This document shows, piece by piece, positions 24,455 to 34,074 of a stretch of 64,000 nt of DNA. Position 1 is the stretch's first letter, and the number at the start of each line of letters is the position of its first letter. The notes under the pieces are model-generated. The model ran no database searches, was not told where the DNA came from, and was given only the letters and a program-made list of their open reading frames with translations. Both the position numbers and the translations under genes were made by a program. The DNA comes from Crossiella equi (GTDB lineage: Bacteria; Actinomycetota; Actinomycetes; Mycobacteriales; Pseudonocardiaceae): the NCBI RefSeq assembly GCF_017876755.1, contig NZ_JAGIOO010000001.1, positions 3,519,786-3,583,785 on the forward strand. The letters are read 5' to 3'.

Positions 24455-25396
24455 TCAGCCCGCGAACACCGGGTAGTGGTCGGAGTAGTCGGTGTAGCTG
24501 TACTCCTTGCCCCAGGAGCTCACCGTCCACTTCGGCGAGGGCACCGCCCGCGTCTGGTTCACCCAGCGCGCGGGCCCGGCGTGCCCCTCGCGCAGCAGCA
24601 CGTAGTCCAGCTGCTGCCGCGCCCCGCCGCCGTCCCGCTCCTTCGCGATGGAGTTCTCCGCCGGGTCATAGGAGTAGGCGTGCCCGGTGTGTTCCGGGGC
24701 CCGCGCACCCAGCGTCCGCAGCATCGGCTCGTGCTCGGCGCCGCCCCGCACGACGTTCATGTCCCCGGCGATGACCACCGGCTCCGCGGCCGGGAACGCC
24801 CGGGCCCGGAGGAAGGCGGCCAGTTCCGCCAGCTGCTGGGCGCGCACGGCCGGGGCGTTGGTGCCGCAGCCGCCGTCGTCGGCCTGGAGGTGGGTGCCGA
24901 GCACGTGCACCGGCCCGGCGGGCGAGCTGACCCGGGCGTAGGCGAAGCCCTTCGCCGAGAAGGCGTCGGTGCCGCACTTGGCCTTGTACACGTGCTGCAC
25001 CCGCTCGGCGATCGGCCAGCGGCTGAGCACCGCGACCCCGCCGTCCTCCGGGTACAGGTCGGTGTAGTCGCCGAGCGTGCTGTCCCAGCCCGCCCGGCTC
25101 CGGCCCACCACCGGCGTGCGGTGCGGGTAGGTGTCGGCCAGGTTGGCGAAGAGCCGGTCCGAGGAGGAGTTGTCGAAGGCCTCCTGGAGCACCACGACGT
25201 CCTGGCCCGCGAGCACGCCCTCGCGGTCGATCAGGTCCGCGCGCTGGTCCTGCCCCCAGTTCGGGTAGACGAGCTTCGAGAACAGGAACACGTTGTAGCT
25301 GGCCACGCGCGGGAAGGCGGGGGCGGCCGAGGCCACCACGCCGGAGGCCAGCAGGGCGGTGACCACCGCGAATGTGAGAATTGCTCGGGTTCGCAT
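24455..25396 (-). CDS. Secreted endonuclease/exonuclease/phosphatase-family phosphodiesterase (sphingomyelinase-like)
   Basis: 313 residues with signal peptide (ILTFAVVTALLASGVVASAAP). The fold's motifs are in order: ASYNVFL, VLQEAFDN (metal Glu), DGGVAVLSRWP, GTHLQADD, IAGDMNV (Asp/Asn), QLDYVLL and YSDHYPVF (catalytic His). The order and length match bacterial sphingomyelinase C-type enzymes, which cut choline-phosphate from sphingomyelin; a phospholipid target is plausible but not shown. Possible link to phosphate or choline scavenging. Confidence 0.85.
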   Translation of the reverse strand: MRTRAILTFAVVTALLASGVVASAAPAFPRVASYNVFLFSKLVYPNWGQDQRADLIDREGVLAGQDVVVLQEAFDNSSSDRLFANLADTYPHRTPVVGRSRAGWDSTLGDYTDLYPEDGGVAVLSRWPIAERVQHVYKAKCGTDAFSAKGFAYARVSSPAGPVHVLGTHLQADDGGCGTNAPAVRAQQLAELAAFLRARAFPAAEPVVIAGDMNVVRGGAEHEPMLRTLGARAPEHTGHAYSYDPAENSIAKERDGGGARQQLDYVLLREGHAGPARWVNQTRAVPSPKWTVSSWGKEYSYTDYSDHYPVFAG

Positions 25397-25564
25397 GGCC
25401 TCACAGGATGGGCGGTCCGGTTCACACTGTCGATACCTCTATCGGTCAAGTGGGCGAACGCCAGGAAAACCCGCGCGAAAGTGCGTAAGAGGAGGCAACC
25501 CGGAACGTCCCGGTTCCGCAGGCACAGCAGGACGGCAAGGCAGCAAGGCTGGAGGTCGGGGGCC

Positions 25565-25771
25565 GTGGTTGTCCGCAAGGAGTGGCAGGTGTGGTGCCGG
25601 GACGTCGCCGGGCGACGCAAGGAGCTGACCGTGTTCGTGAAGCAGGGCAGCGTGGTGATCGTGGCGCCACCAGGCGAGGCGGCGGTGCTCGAACCGCTGG
25701 AGGTGGGACGGCTGCGCGCCGCCCTCCGGGAGGCGGCCATCTACGCGGCGGTGACGACGGACCAGGGATGA
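25565..25771 (+). CDS. Small hypothetical protein, 68 aa
   Basis: KEWQVWCRDVAGRRKELTVFVKQGSVVIVAPPGEAAVLEPLEVGRLRAALREAAIYAAV: a compact beta-beta-alpha-like sequence. The start is GTG with GGAGG eight bases upstream. It ends one base before the GNAT gene, so the two are translationally linked. Short proteins of this pattern are common next to XRE or GNAT genes in Pseudonocardiales; function unknown. Confidence 0.65.
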   Translation: MVVRKEWQVWCRDVAGRRKELTVFVKQGSVVIVAPPGEAAVLEPLEVGRLRAALREAAIYAAVTTDQG

Positions 25772-25772
25772 G

Positions 25773-26294
25773 ATGACCGGGACCAGGGGGAACCTGACCG
25801 TGCGGCGCGGCACGGTCAGTGACGCGGACACCATGCTGGCGCTCTTCGACGACGCGGTGCGCTGGCTGACCGGGCGGGGCCAGCCGGGGCAGTGGGGCAC
25901 CGCCCCGTTCTCGGCGATCCCGCAGCGGGTGGAGCAGGTGCGCGGCTGGGCCGAGGCCGGGCTGCTGCGCGTGGCGGAGGAGCGCGGGTTCACGCTGGCG
26001 ATGAGCGCGGTCGGCCCCGCACCCGGCTACGTGCCGCCCGCCGCCGAGCCCGAGCTGTACGTGGTGGCGCTGGTGGGCAGACGGGCGCCGGAGGCCAGGG
26101 GCGCGGGCGGCGCGCTCCTGGCCGACGCGCGCGCCGAGGCCACCCGGCTGGGTGTCCGGCTGCTGCGCGTGGACTGCTGGGCGGGCGGGGACGGCGCCCT
26201 CGTCCGGTACTACACCAACGCCGGGTTCACGCCGGTGGAAACGGTTCAGGTGGGTGACTGGCAGGGGCGGGTACTGGAGCTCCGGCTGCCCTGA
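25773..26294 (+). CDS. GNAT-family N-acetyltransferase
   Basis: 173 residues. TVSDADTMLALFDDAVRWL at the start and the acetyl-CoA region ...EARGAGGALLADARAEATRLGVRLLRVDCW, then RYYTNAGFTPVETV, are typical GNAT motifs A and B. The motif-A pocket reads RGAGGALL. Substrate unknown. It is coupled to the small gene upstream. Confidence 0.88.
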   Translation: MTGTRGNLTVRRGTVSDADTMLALFDDAVRWLTGRGQPGQWGTAPFSAIPQRVEQVRGWAEAGLLRVAEERGFTLAMSAVGPAPGYVPPAAEPELYVVALVGRRAPEARGAGGALLADARAEATRLGVRLLRVDCWAGGDGALVRYYTNAGFTPVETVQVGDWQGRVLELRLP

Positions 26295-26381
26295 CCCCGA
26301 GTGCGTCCAGAAGACCAATCGAGCCCCAGGACTTCCTACTCGCGGGTAGGTAGTGCCACTATCACCGCCAGGGAGGTGGCG

Positions 26382-28319
26382 GTGAGCACCTACTTCGTGA
26401 CCGGGGCGACGGGGTTCCTCGGCAGCCAGCTGATCGAGCGCCTGCTGCGCCGGGACAGCTGCGAGCAGATCTACGTGCTGGTCAGACCGGGTTCGGCGGC
26501 GAAGCTGGACCGGCTGGCACAGCGGTGGCCCAACCGGGAGCGCGTGCGCGCGGTGTCCGGCGACCTGACCGAGGAGGGCCTCGGGCTCAGCGAGGTCGAC
26601 GGCAGGCGCCTGGCGGCCGGAGTGGACCACGTGCTGCACCTGGGCGCGGTCTACGACCTGACCGCGGGCGAGGAGCACAACACCGCGGTCAACGTGGACG
26701 GCACCCGGCGCGTGCTGGAGCTGGCCGAGCGGATCGGCGCGCGCTGGCTGCACCACGTGTCCTCGATCGCGGTCGCGGGCGAGCACCGGGGTGTGTTCAG
26801 CGAGCAGGACTTCGACCTCGGCCAGCGCTTCGGCTCGCCGTACCACGCGACGAAGTTCGCCGCCGAGCAGCTGGTGCGCGGCCAGCACGCGGTGCCCTGG
26901 CGGATCTACCGCCCGGCGGCCGTGGTCGGCGACTCGCGCACCGGGGAGATCGACAAGATCGACGGCCCCTACTTCTTCTTCCCCACCTTCGCCCGCCTGG
27001 CCCGGCTGCCCCGGCGGCTGCCGCTGGTCGGGGCCGACCTCGGCGCGACGAACGTGGTGCCGGTGGACTACGTGGTGGACGCCATCGACCACCTGGCGCA
27101 CGCGCCGCTGCCGTCCGGGCGGACCTTCCACCTGGTCAGCCCGCGCCCGCAGCCGATCACCGAGGTGTACAACGCCTTCGCCGAGGCGGCCGGGGCGCCC
27201 CCGCTGGCCTTCGAGCTGCCCGAGTCCCTGGCCGCCCCGCTGCGCCGCCTGTCCGACCGCGGCCTGCGCGCGCTCTCGGCCGCCGCGCCCCGGCTACCCG
27301 GCTCGAAGCTGCTCTTCGAGGCCCTGGGCGTGCCCGCCGAGGTGCTGCCGCACCTGAGCCTGCCCACCACCTTCGACTCCACGGCCACCCGCGCGGCCCT
27401 CAAGGGCAGCGGGCTGCACGTGCCGGAGCTGCGCGACTACGCCGACGTGTTGTGGCGCCACTGGTACGAGCACCTGGACCCGGACCGGGCCCGCCGTCCC
27501 CGGTCAGGAGGGCCCCTTGCCGGGCGGACCGTGCTGGTCACGGGCGCGTCCTCGGGCATCGGCCGCGCCACCGCGGTCGCGGTCGCCCGGCACGGGGGCA
27601 TCCCGTTGCTGGTGGCCCGGCGCGCCGAGTCGCTGGCCGAGGTGCGGGCCGAGATCGAGGCGGCGGGTGGCACCGCGTACTGCCACCCGTGCGACCTCAC
27701 CGACGGTGAGTCGGTCAAGGCGCTGCTCAAGGAGGTGCTGGCCCAGCACGAGGCGGTGGACATGCTGGTCAACAACGCGGGCCGGTCCATCCGCCGCTCG
27801 CTGCTGGCCTCCACCGACCGCCTGCACGACTTCGAGCGCACCATGGCGATCAACTACTACGGGCCGGTCCGGCTGGTCCTGGGACTGCTGCCGCACATGA
27901 GCGCACGCCGGTTCGGGCACATCGTGAACATCTCCTCGCAGGGCACGCAGGTCGGCACCCCGCGCTTCGCGGCCTACCTCGCGTCCAAGGCCGCGCTGGA
28001 CGCCTTCACCCGCGTCGCGGGCGGGGAGACGCGCGCGGACGGCGTCACCTTCACCACCGTGCACATGCCGCTGGTGCGCACGCCGATGATCGAGCCGACG
28101 AAGGTCTACCGCCGCCTGCCCGCCGCGACCGCCGAACAGGCCGCGGAGCTGGTGATCAAGGCGCTGACCCGGCGGCCGACCCGGGTGAGCCTGCCGGTGG
28201 GCACGTTCAGCGCGCTGTCCTACGCGGTGGCGCCCAAGGCCGTGGACCTGGCCATGAACACGATCTTCCGCCTGATGCCCGAATCCTTCCACCCGCGACC
28301 GGAGACGCCGAAGGAGTGA
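26382..28319 (+). CDS. Two-domain fatty acyl-CoA reductase (AcrA1/FAR type)
   Basis: 645 residues. Residues 1-370 are an extended SDR: FVTGATGFLGSQL for NAD(P), and SSIAV...YHATKFAAEQL with the YxxxK pair. Residues ~380-645 are a classical SDR: VTGASSGIGRATA, NNAGRS, SSQGTQVGTPRFAAYLASK with the Ser-Tyr-Lys set. This tandem layout is that of mycobacterial AcrA1 and Marinobacter FAR, which reduce fatty acyl-CoA to aldehyde and then alcohol. The GTG at 26382 has GGGAGG upstream. The next gene, an acyl-CoA ligase, is coupled to it, giving a fatty acid to fatty alcohol route (wax esters or ether lipids). Confidence 0.87.
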   Translation: MSTYFVTGATGFLGSQLIERLLRRDSCEQIYVLVRPGSAAKLDRLAQRWPNRERVRAVSGDLTEEGLGLSEVDGRRLAAGVDHVLHLGAVYDLTAGEEHNTAVNVDGTRRVLELAERIGARWLHHVSSIAVAGEHRGVFSEQDFDLGQRFGSPYHATKFAAEQLVRGQHAVPWRIYRPAAVVGDSRTGEIDKIDGPYFFFPTFARLARLPRRLPLVGADLGATNVVPVDYVVDAIDHLAHAPLPSGRTFHLVSPRPQPITEVYNAFAEAAGAPPLAFELPESLAAPLRRLSDRGLRALSAAAPRLPGSKLLFEALGVPAEVLPHLSLPTTFDSTATRAALKGSGLHVPELRDYADVLWRHWYEHLDPDRARRPRSGGPLAGRTVLVTGASSGIGRATAVAVARHGGIPLLVARRAESLAEVRAEIEAAGGTAYCHPCDLTDGESVKALLKEVLAQHEAVDMLVNNAGRSIRRSLLASTDRLHDFERTMAINYYGPVRLVLGLLPHMSARRFGHIVNISSQGTQVGTPRFAAYLASKAALDAFTRVAGGETRADGVTFTTVHMPLVRTPMIEPTKVYRRLPAATAEQAAELVIKALTRRPTRVSLPVGTFSALSYAVAPKAVDLAMNTIFRLMPESFHPRPETPKE

Positions 28320-28321
28320 GC

Positions 28322-29953
28322 GTGAACCTGCTGGCCACCGCCCGCCGAGGGCTCAGCCAAGCCGGAGTCAGCCTGGTCGGACTCCTCGTACTCGCCCGGA
28401 CCGGACTCGTCACGCCCATCCGCCCCGACCGCCTGGTGCACATGGCCTCGGCCCTGCGCCGCTGGTCGCTCACCCTGCCCGGCGGCTACGCCGTCGGCGC
28501 CCAGCGCCACCCGGACCGGCCCGCGATCGTGGACGAGCTGGGTGTGCTGACCTGGGCGCAGGTGCACAGCCGCACCACCCGGCTGGCCAACGGACTGGCC
28601 GGGCTGGGCGTGCGCGGCGGCGACCGGATCGCGGTGCTGTGCCGCAACCACCGCGGCCTGGTGGAGACGATGGTCGCGGCGGGCAAGCTCGGCGCGCACC
28701 TGGTGCTGCTCAACACCGGGGCCAGCCCGGCGCAGGTGGCCGCGGTGCTGCGCCAGGAGGAGATCGCGCTGGTGGTGGCCGACGCGGAGTTCCGGCCGAT
28801 GCTGGCCCAGGCCCCGCGCGGGCTGCGCCGGGTCACCGCGTGGACCGACGCGCGCACCCGCGGCGAGACCGTGGAGTCGCTCATCGAGGGCTCCTCCGGG
28901 CAGGAGCTGACCCCGCCGGAGCAGCACGGCCGCGTGGTGGTGCTGACCTCCGGCACCACCGGGACGCCCAAGGGCGCGCGGCGCCCCGAGGTGCACAGCC
29001 TGGGCTCGGCGGCCACGCTGCTCTCCCGCATCCCGCTGCGCTACGGGAAACCGGTGCTGGTGGCCGCGCCCATGTTCCACACCTGGGGCCTGGCCGCGCT
29101 GCAGATCGGGCTGCTGCTGGGCGCCCCGCTGGTGCTGCGACGACGGTTCGACCCGGAGTCCACTGTGGACGCACTGGTCGAGCACAGGTGCTCGGCGATG
29201 TTCGCGGTCCCGGTGATGCTGCAACGCATCCTGGAGCTGCCCCGCGAGGTGCTCGACCGCTACCACCCGGACGAGCTGGCGGTGGTGGCCTCCAGCGGGT
29301 CCGCGCTGCCCGGCGCGCTCGCGGTGGAGTTCCAGCGGCGGTTCGGGCCGGTGCTCTACAACCTGTACGGCTCCACCGAGGTCTCCTGGGTCAGCGTGGC
29401 CACCCCGGCCGAGCTGGCCGCCGAGCCCGCCACCGCGGGCAAGCCCCCGCTGGGCACCCGGCTGGCCATCCTGGACGAGGCGGGCATCCCGGTGCCGCGC
29501 GGGGCCACCGGCCGGATCTTCGTGGCCAACGGGCTGCTCTTCGACGGCTACACCAACGGCAAGTCCAAGGAAGTCCGCGACGGCATGATGTGCACCGGCG
29601 ACATGGGCTTCGTGGACGGCGCGGGCAGGCTGTTCGTCGCGGGCCGGGACGACGACATGATCGTCTCCGGCGGCGAGAACGTGTACCCGCGCGAGGTGGA
29701 GGACCTGCTGGCCCGCCAGGAGCACGTGCGCGAGGCGGCCGTGCTGGGCGTGCCGGACCACGAGTTCGGGCAGCGCCTGGCCGCCTACGTGGTGCTCGAC
29801 GAGCCGGGCGCGCTGGACGCGGACACGGTGCGTGAGCTGGTGAAGGCGAACCTGGCCCGGCACTGCGTGCCCCGCGACGTGGTGTTCCTCGACGCCTTGC
29901 CGCGCAACGCCACCGGCAAGGTGCTCAAGCGCGAGCTGCCCCGGCCCAGCTGA
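28322..29953 (+). CDS. Long-chain acyl-CoA synthetase (FadD-like)
   Basis: 543 residues. ANL motifs: LTSGTTGTPKGARRP, MFHTWGLAALQ, YNLYGSTEVSWVS, MMCTGDMGFVDGAGRLFVAGRDDDMIVSGGENVYPREVED, and catalytic Lys in PRNATGKVLKREL. It activates a fatty acid as acyl-CoA. AAGGAG six bases upstream favours GTG 28322; GTG 28316, overlapping the reductase stop, is possible but too close to that site. It probably feeds the acyl-CoA reductase encoded just before it. Confidence 0.9.
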   Translation: MNLLATARRGLSQAGVSLVGLLVLARTGLVTPIRPDRLVHMASALRRWSLTLPGGYAVGAQRHPDRPAIVDELGVLTWAQVHSRTTRLANGLAGLGVRGGDRIAVLCRNHRGLVETMVAAGKLGAHLVLLNTGASPAQVAAVLRQEEIALVVADAEFRPMLAQAPRGLRRVTAWTDARTRGETVESLIEGSSGQELTPPEQHGRVVVLTSGTTGTPKGARRPEVHSLGSAATLLSRIPLRYGKPVLVAAPMFHTWGLAALQIGLLLGAPLVLRRRFDPESTVDALVEHRCSAMFAVPVMLQRILELPREVLDRYHPDELAVVASSGSALPGALAVEFQRRFGPVLYNLYGSTEVSWVSVATPAELAAEPATAGKPPLGTRLAILDEAGIPVPRGATGRIFVANGLLFDGYTNGKSKEVRDGMMCTGDMGFVDGAGRLFVAGRDDDMIVSGGENVYPREVEDLLARQEHVREAAVLGVPDHEFGQRLAAYVVLDEPGALDADTVRELVKANLARHCVPRDVVFLDALPRNATGKVLKRELPRPS

Positions 29954-29979
29954 CCCCCGGCGGCGGGTACGCAGAGCTA

Positions 29980-30020
29980 CCGGGCACACTGGAGTTGATC
30001 AAGAACTCCGGTGTGCCCGG
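29980..30020 (+). terminator. Terminator after the reductase-ligase operon
   Basis: CCGGGCAC-A-CTGGAGTT pairs with AACTCCGG-TGTGCCCGG across a 7-nt loop, 26 bp after the ligase stop. Confidence 0.8.
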
Positions 30021-30059
30021 CAAGCCACCGCCCCCCGAGGTTCGGCGGGCCCACCGGTC

Positions 30060-30107
30060 GGCGCGGCAGGGTGATCCCCCTTGTCAGCCAAGCCACCCTG
30101 CCGCGCC
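30060..30107. repeat. Second hairpin, 14-bp perfect arms
   Basis: Arms GGCGCGGCAGGGTG (30060-30073) and CACCCTGCCGCGCC (30094-30107) around a 20-nt loop, only 40 bp after the previous hairpin. It may be a second terminator or a leader structure ahead of the bPH2 genes. Confidence 0.6.
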
Positions 30108-30290
30108 ATTCGATCCCCGATCTCGCCGGTTCCCCTCCGGCCCCGGCTCCCCCCTCGTGCCGGACACCGAGAACTGTGCGCTCCCAGACCACCTCGTGGC
30201 TGCTCTCGAAAGTCGATGACGGCTTCTCCAAAGTCGGTCACCGCGCCGAACGCGTGGCACCGGGTGTCCCGGTGGGGCACAGTTGCCCCT

Positions 30291-30812
30291 GTGAACGTGG
30301 CACCGACTCCGTACCCCGGCCCTCGACTGCAGCTGCGCCTGCGCGAACCCGCCAACCAGGTCAGCCCGAAGGCCAAGACCTGGTGGGCCCTGCAGAGCGT
30401 GATCCTGTGGGTGGTCGCGCTGGTCGCCCTGGTGGTCTCCGTCGTGATCTGGGGCGTCACCACCTGGTGGTCCATCGCGGCCGCCGTCATCGCGGTGTGG
30501 GCGGTGCTCGACCTCGTCTTCGCGCCGCGCCTGCGGTACCGGCTCAGCCGCTGGGAGACCACCGACCAGGCCGTCTACACCCAGTCCGGCTTCCTGACCA
30601 GGGAGTGGCGCATCGCGCCGCTGTCCCGCGTGCAGACCGTGGACATGACGCGCGGCCCGCTGGAGCGCTCACTCGGCCTGGCCACGGTCGTGGTGACCAC
30701 GGCCTCGGCGGCCGGTCCGCTCAAGATCGAGGGCCTGGACCACCCGGTGGCCACCGCCCTGGTCGACCAGCTGACCGCGATCACCGAGGCCACCCCCGGG
30801 GACGCCACGTGA
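30291..30812 (+). CDS. Bacterial PH-domain (bPH2) membrane protein, YdbS-like
   Basis: 173 residues. An N-terminal basic stretch, two adjacent membrane helices (SVILWVVALVALVVSVVIWGV and SIAAAVIAVWAVLDLVF), then one bPH2 domain: RYRLSRWETTDQAVYTQSGFLTREWRIAPLSRVQTVDMTRGPLERSLGLATVVVTT. The GTG at 30291 lacks a strong ribosome binding site. Overlaps the following YdbT-like gene by 4 bp. The pair is widely conserved; in Bacillus it relates to resistance to certain antimicrobials. Confidence 0.85.
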   Translation: MNVAPTPYPGPRLQLRLREPANQVSPKAKTWWALQSVILWVVALVALVVSVVIWGVTTWWSIAAAVIAVWAVLDLVFAPRLRYRLSRWETTDQAVYTQSGFLTREWRIAPLSRVQTVDMTRGPLERSLGLATVVVTTASAAGPLKIEGLDHPVATALVDQLTAITEATPGDAT

Positions 30813-32425
30813 GCCACGAGCCGCCGTACTCCCCGCTGACCGGGTACCCGCCGATGCCGGAGGCTCCCGCCGAGCCGGTGGTCGAGCAGGACTGGCGGCG
30901 CCTGGACACCCGCACCGTGGTGGTCGCGCCGCTGTCGGAGATCTCCGGCCTGGTCGGCGTGGCGTTCGTCCTGCTGGTCATCCGAGGCTTCTCCGGGCTG
31001 CGCTGGTGGGAGATCGGCGGCGGCACCGCGGTCGCGCTCGCGCTCGTGGTCTTCGGCGTGATCCGCTGGTACACCACGCGCTACCGGGTCACCTCCACGC
31101 ACGTCGAGCTGCACACCGGGCTGCTGTTCAAGAAGGAGCGCTCGGTCGCACGCGACCGGCTGCGCACCGTGGACGCCACCTCCGACGTCTTCCACCGCCT
31201 GTTCGGGCTGTCCGTGGTGAAGATCGGCACCGGGCGGCAGGACCAGGGCGAGGACGACGAGCTGACCCTGGACGCCATCGGCAACGCCGAGGCCGAGCGG
31301 CTGCGCGGCCAGCTGCTGCGCCGGGTGCCCGCCCGGCCCGCCGAGGCGCCCGCCACCACCGTCGTCGGCGACTCCGGTGCCGACGCCGTCCCCGGTGGCG
31401 TGGCCGAGGTCCCGGCCGAGGGGCAGCCGGAGGTGGTGCTGTCCGAGCTGGACACCCGCTGGCTGCGCTTCGCCCCGTTCACGCTGTTCGGGATCATCGC
31501 GGTCGGCGCCATCGCCGCCGCCGTCGGCTGGCTCTCGCGCACCTTCGACCTGGACCTGCTGCACAACCCGGCGGTCGGCTGGCTGTTCCACTGGGTGCGC
31601 GACACCCCGGTGCTCATCGTCGTCGCGGTCGCCCTGGGCATCCTGCTCGTGCTCAGCACGGTCGGCTCGCTCGTGGTGTACGTGCTCCAGTACTGGAACT
31701 ACAAGCTGAGCCGCCGCGACGACGGCACCCTGCACGTGGCCTACGGCCTGCTCACGCTCCGCTCGGTGACCATCGAGGAGGCGCGGGTGCGGGGTGTGGA
31801 GGTGCACGAGCAGCTACTGCTGCGCACGGTCAGGGGCGCCACCGCCAAGGCGATCGCCACCGGGCTGGGCACCGGCCAGGACAGCGGCACGCTGCTGCCG
31901 CCCGCGCCGATGGCCGAGGCGCGGTGGGTGACCGCGCAGGTGCTGGGCACCGACGCCTCCCCCACCGCCGAACCGCTGCGCAGGCACCCACGGGCCGCGC
32001 GGCGCAGGCTGCTGCTGTGGAACCTGGTCGGCTTCGCCGTGCCCGCGGTGGCGCTGGGCGTGCTGGCCTGGCAGGACGTGCTGCCGCACTGGCCGTGGCA
32101 GGCCGCGCTGGTGCTGCTGCCCGTCGGGCTGGTGATCGGCTGGGACGAGTACCGCAACCTCGGCCACACACTGACGGAGAAGTACCTGGTCAGCCGGTCC
32201 GGTTCGGTGGTGCGCAACACGGTGGTGCTCCAGCGCACCGGCATCATCGGCTGGCGCATCCGGCAGAGCCTGTTCCAGCGGCGGGCCGGGGTGCTCACCG
32301 TCGGCGCGACCTCGGCCACCGGGACCGGGCTCTACGACGTCAAGTACGTGGGCGTGCACGACGGGCTGGCGCTGGCCGAGGAGACCGTGCCGGAGCTGCT
32401 GACCCCGTTCCTGGAGCGCGGCTAG
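30809..32425 (+). CDS. Multi-bPH2 membrane protein, YdbT-like
   Basis: 538 residues. Three helix-pair plus bPH2 units: RYRVTSTHVELHTGLLFKKERSVARDRLRTVDATSDVFHRLFGL, YKLSRRDDGTLHVAYGLLTLRSVTIEEARVRGVEVHEQ and HTLTEKYLVSRSGSVVRNTVVLQRTGIIGWRIRQSLFQRRAG (in pieces). GTG start coupled to the YdbS-like gene. The last codon overlaps the convergent HerA-like gene through a shared CTAG. Confidence 0.87.
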   Translation: MSHEPPYSPLTGYPPMPEAPAEPVVEQDWRRLDTRTVVVAPLSEISGLVGVAFVLLVIRGFSGLRWWEIGGGTAVALALVVFGVIRWYTTRYRVTSTHVELHTGLLFKKERSVARDRLRTVDATSDVFHRLFGLSVVKIGTGRQDQGEDDELTLDAIGNAEAERLRGQLLRRVPARPAEAPATTVVGDSGADAVPGGVAEVPAEGQPEVVLSELDTRWLRFAPFTLFGIIAVGAIAAAVGWLSRTFDLDLLHNPAVGWLFHWVRDTPVLIVVAVALGILLVLSTVGSLVVYVLQYWNYKLSRRDDGTLHVAYGLLTLRSVTIEEARVRGVEVHEQLLLRTVRGATAKAIATGLGTGQDSGTLLPPAPMAEARWVTAQVLGTDASPTAEPLRRHPRAARRRLLLWNLVGFAVPAVALGVLAWQDVLPHWPWQAALVLLPVGLVIGWDEYRNLGHTLTEKYLVSRSGSVVRNTVVLQRTGIIGWRIRQSLFQRRAGVLTVGATSATGTGLYDVKYVGVHDGLALAEETVPELLTPFLERG

Positions 32426-33954
32426 CGGCGTTTGCGCGCGGTGCCGAAGATGCCCCGGGTGATCTCCCGGCCCAGCGCGCTGGCCGCCGAGCGCAGGAAG
32501 GACTTCACCGCGGAGTTGCCGAGCACCTGCTCGACCAGGCCGGGTTCGGCCTTGGCTGGCGGCTGCTCGGCCCTCGGCTGCTCCTCCTGCGGCTGTTCCG
32601 GCGCCTCGGTGCCGACCACCTTGGCGGTCAGCTTCTCGTAGGCCGACTCCCGGTCCACGGTCTCGGCGTAGCGCCCGTGCAGCTCGCTCCGCCGCGCGGA
32701 CTCGCTGATGGCCTCCGGGCCGATGGTGTCCATGAGCGAGCGCGGCGGGCGCAGGCGCGTCCAGGCCACCGGGGTCGGCGCGCCGCGTTCGGAGAGCACG
32801 GTGACGATGGCCTCGCCGATGCCCAGCGAGGTCAGCGCGGTCTCCAGGTCGTAGTGCGGGGTGCGCGGGTAGGTCTTGACCGTCTGGGCCAAGGCCTTCT
32901 GGTCGTCCGGGGTGAAGGCGCGCAGTGCGTGCTGCACGCGGGCGCCGAGCTGGGAGAGCACCGCGTTGGGCAGGTCGGTGGGCAGCTGGGTGCAGAAGAA
33001 CACGCCGACGCCCTTGGACCGGATGAGCTTCACGGTCTGCGTGATGCGCTCGACGAAGGCCTTGGACGCCCCGGCGAAGAGCAGGTGCGCCTCGTCGAGG
33101 AAGAACACCAGCTTGGGCCGGTCGAGGTCGCCCTCCTCGGGCAGGTGCTCGAACAGCTCGGCCAGCAGCCACATCAGGAACGTGGAGAACAGCGCCGGGC
33201 GGGTCTGCTGGTCGCCGAGCTCCAGCAGGTTGACCACCCCGCGCCCGTCGGCCTGGCGCATCAGGTCGGCCACCTCCAGCTCGGGCTCGCCGAAGAAGGT
33301 GTCCCCGCCCTGGGCCTCCAGGTTGACCAGGGAACGCAGGATGACCCCTGCGGTGGCGCTGGAGACCCCGCCGATGCCCTTGAGGTCCTCCTTGCCCTCG
33401 TCGCTGGTCAGGTGCTGGATGACCGAGCGCAGGTCCTTGAGGTCCAGCAGCGCCAGGCCCCGCCCGTCCGCCCAGTGGAAGATCAGCCCGAGCGTGGACT
33501 CCTGGGTCTCGTTGAGCCCGAGGACCTTGCTGAGCAGGATCGGCCCGAACCCGGTGACCGTCGCCCGCACCGGTACCCCGAGCCCGCCGGTGCCGATGGA
33601 CAGGAACTGCACGGGGCACCCGGTGGCCTGCCACTCGTCGCCGACCTCGGCGGCCCGCTTGGCCACCCGCTCCCCCGCCTCCCCGGCGCGGGCCAGCCCG
33701 GACAGGTCGCCCTTGACGTCGGCCATGAGCACGGGCACCCCGGCGGCGGAGAGCTGCTCGGCCATGAGCTGGAGGGTCTTGGTCTTGCCGGTACCGGTGG
33801 CCCCGGCGATGAGGCCGTGCCGGTTGAGCGTGGCCAGGGGCAGCCGCACCTGCGCCTCCCGGTCGGCGGCGCCGTCGATGACCACGGCCCCGAGCTCCAG
33901 CGCGGCGCCCTCCGAGGCGTACCCGGCCGCGATCTCCTTCGCCTGCTCCGCCAT
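32422..33954 (-). CDS. HerA/DUF853-family ATPase
   Basis: 510 residues. Walker A GATGTGKT near residue 54; the DUF853 pattern follows: VLMADVKGDLSGLA, GFGPILLSKVLGLNETQESTL, LALLDLKDLRSVIQHL, and Walker B LVFFLDEAHLLFAGASKAF. The C-terminal 80 residues are Pro/Glu-rich and poorly conserved. Members are HerA-like hexameric translocase or helicase relatives; the cellular role in actinomycetes is not defined. ATG with GGAGGCC upstream. Confidence 0.9.
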   Translation of the reverse strand: MAEQAKEIAAGYASEGAALELGAVVIDGAADREAQVRLPLATLNRHGLIAGATGTGKTKTLQLMAEQLSAAGVPVLMADVKGDLSGLARAGEAGERVAKRAAEVGDEWQATGCPVQFLSIGTGGLGVPVRATVTGFGPILLSKVLGLNETQESTLGLIFHWADGRGLALLDLKDLRSVIQHLTSDEGKEDLKGIGGVSSATAGVILRSLVNLEAQGGDTFFGEPELEVADLMRQADGRGVVNLLELGDQQTRPALFSTFLMWLLAELFEHLPEEGDLDRPKLVFFLDEAHLLFAGASKAFVERITQTVKLIRSKGVGVFFCTQLPTDLPNAVLSQLGARVQHALRAFTPDDQKALAQTVKTYPRTPHYDLETALTSLGIGEAIVTVLSERGAPTPVAWTRLRPPRSLMDTIGPEAISESARRSELHGRYAETVDRESAYEKLTAKVVGTEAPEQPQEEQPRAEQPPAKAEPGLVEQVLGNSAVKSFLRSAASALGREITRGIFGTARKRR

Positions 33955-34074
33955 GACCGGCCTCCTCCACGCAAGGGCGGGCTACCCGCCGTTCGAGCGT
34001 AAGACGGAAAAAGCCCGCCGACCTGCTGTGCGCCACGGGAGTGTGACGCCCCGTCGCGGGATAGGCTCACCCGG

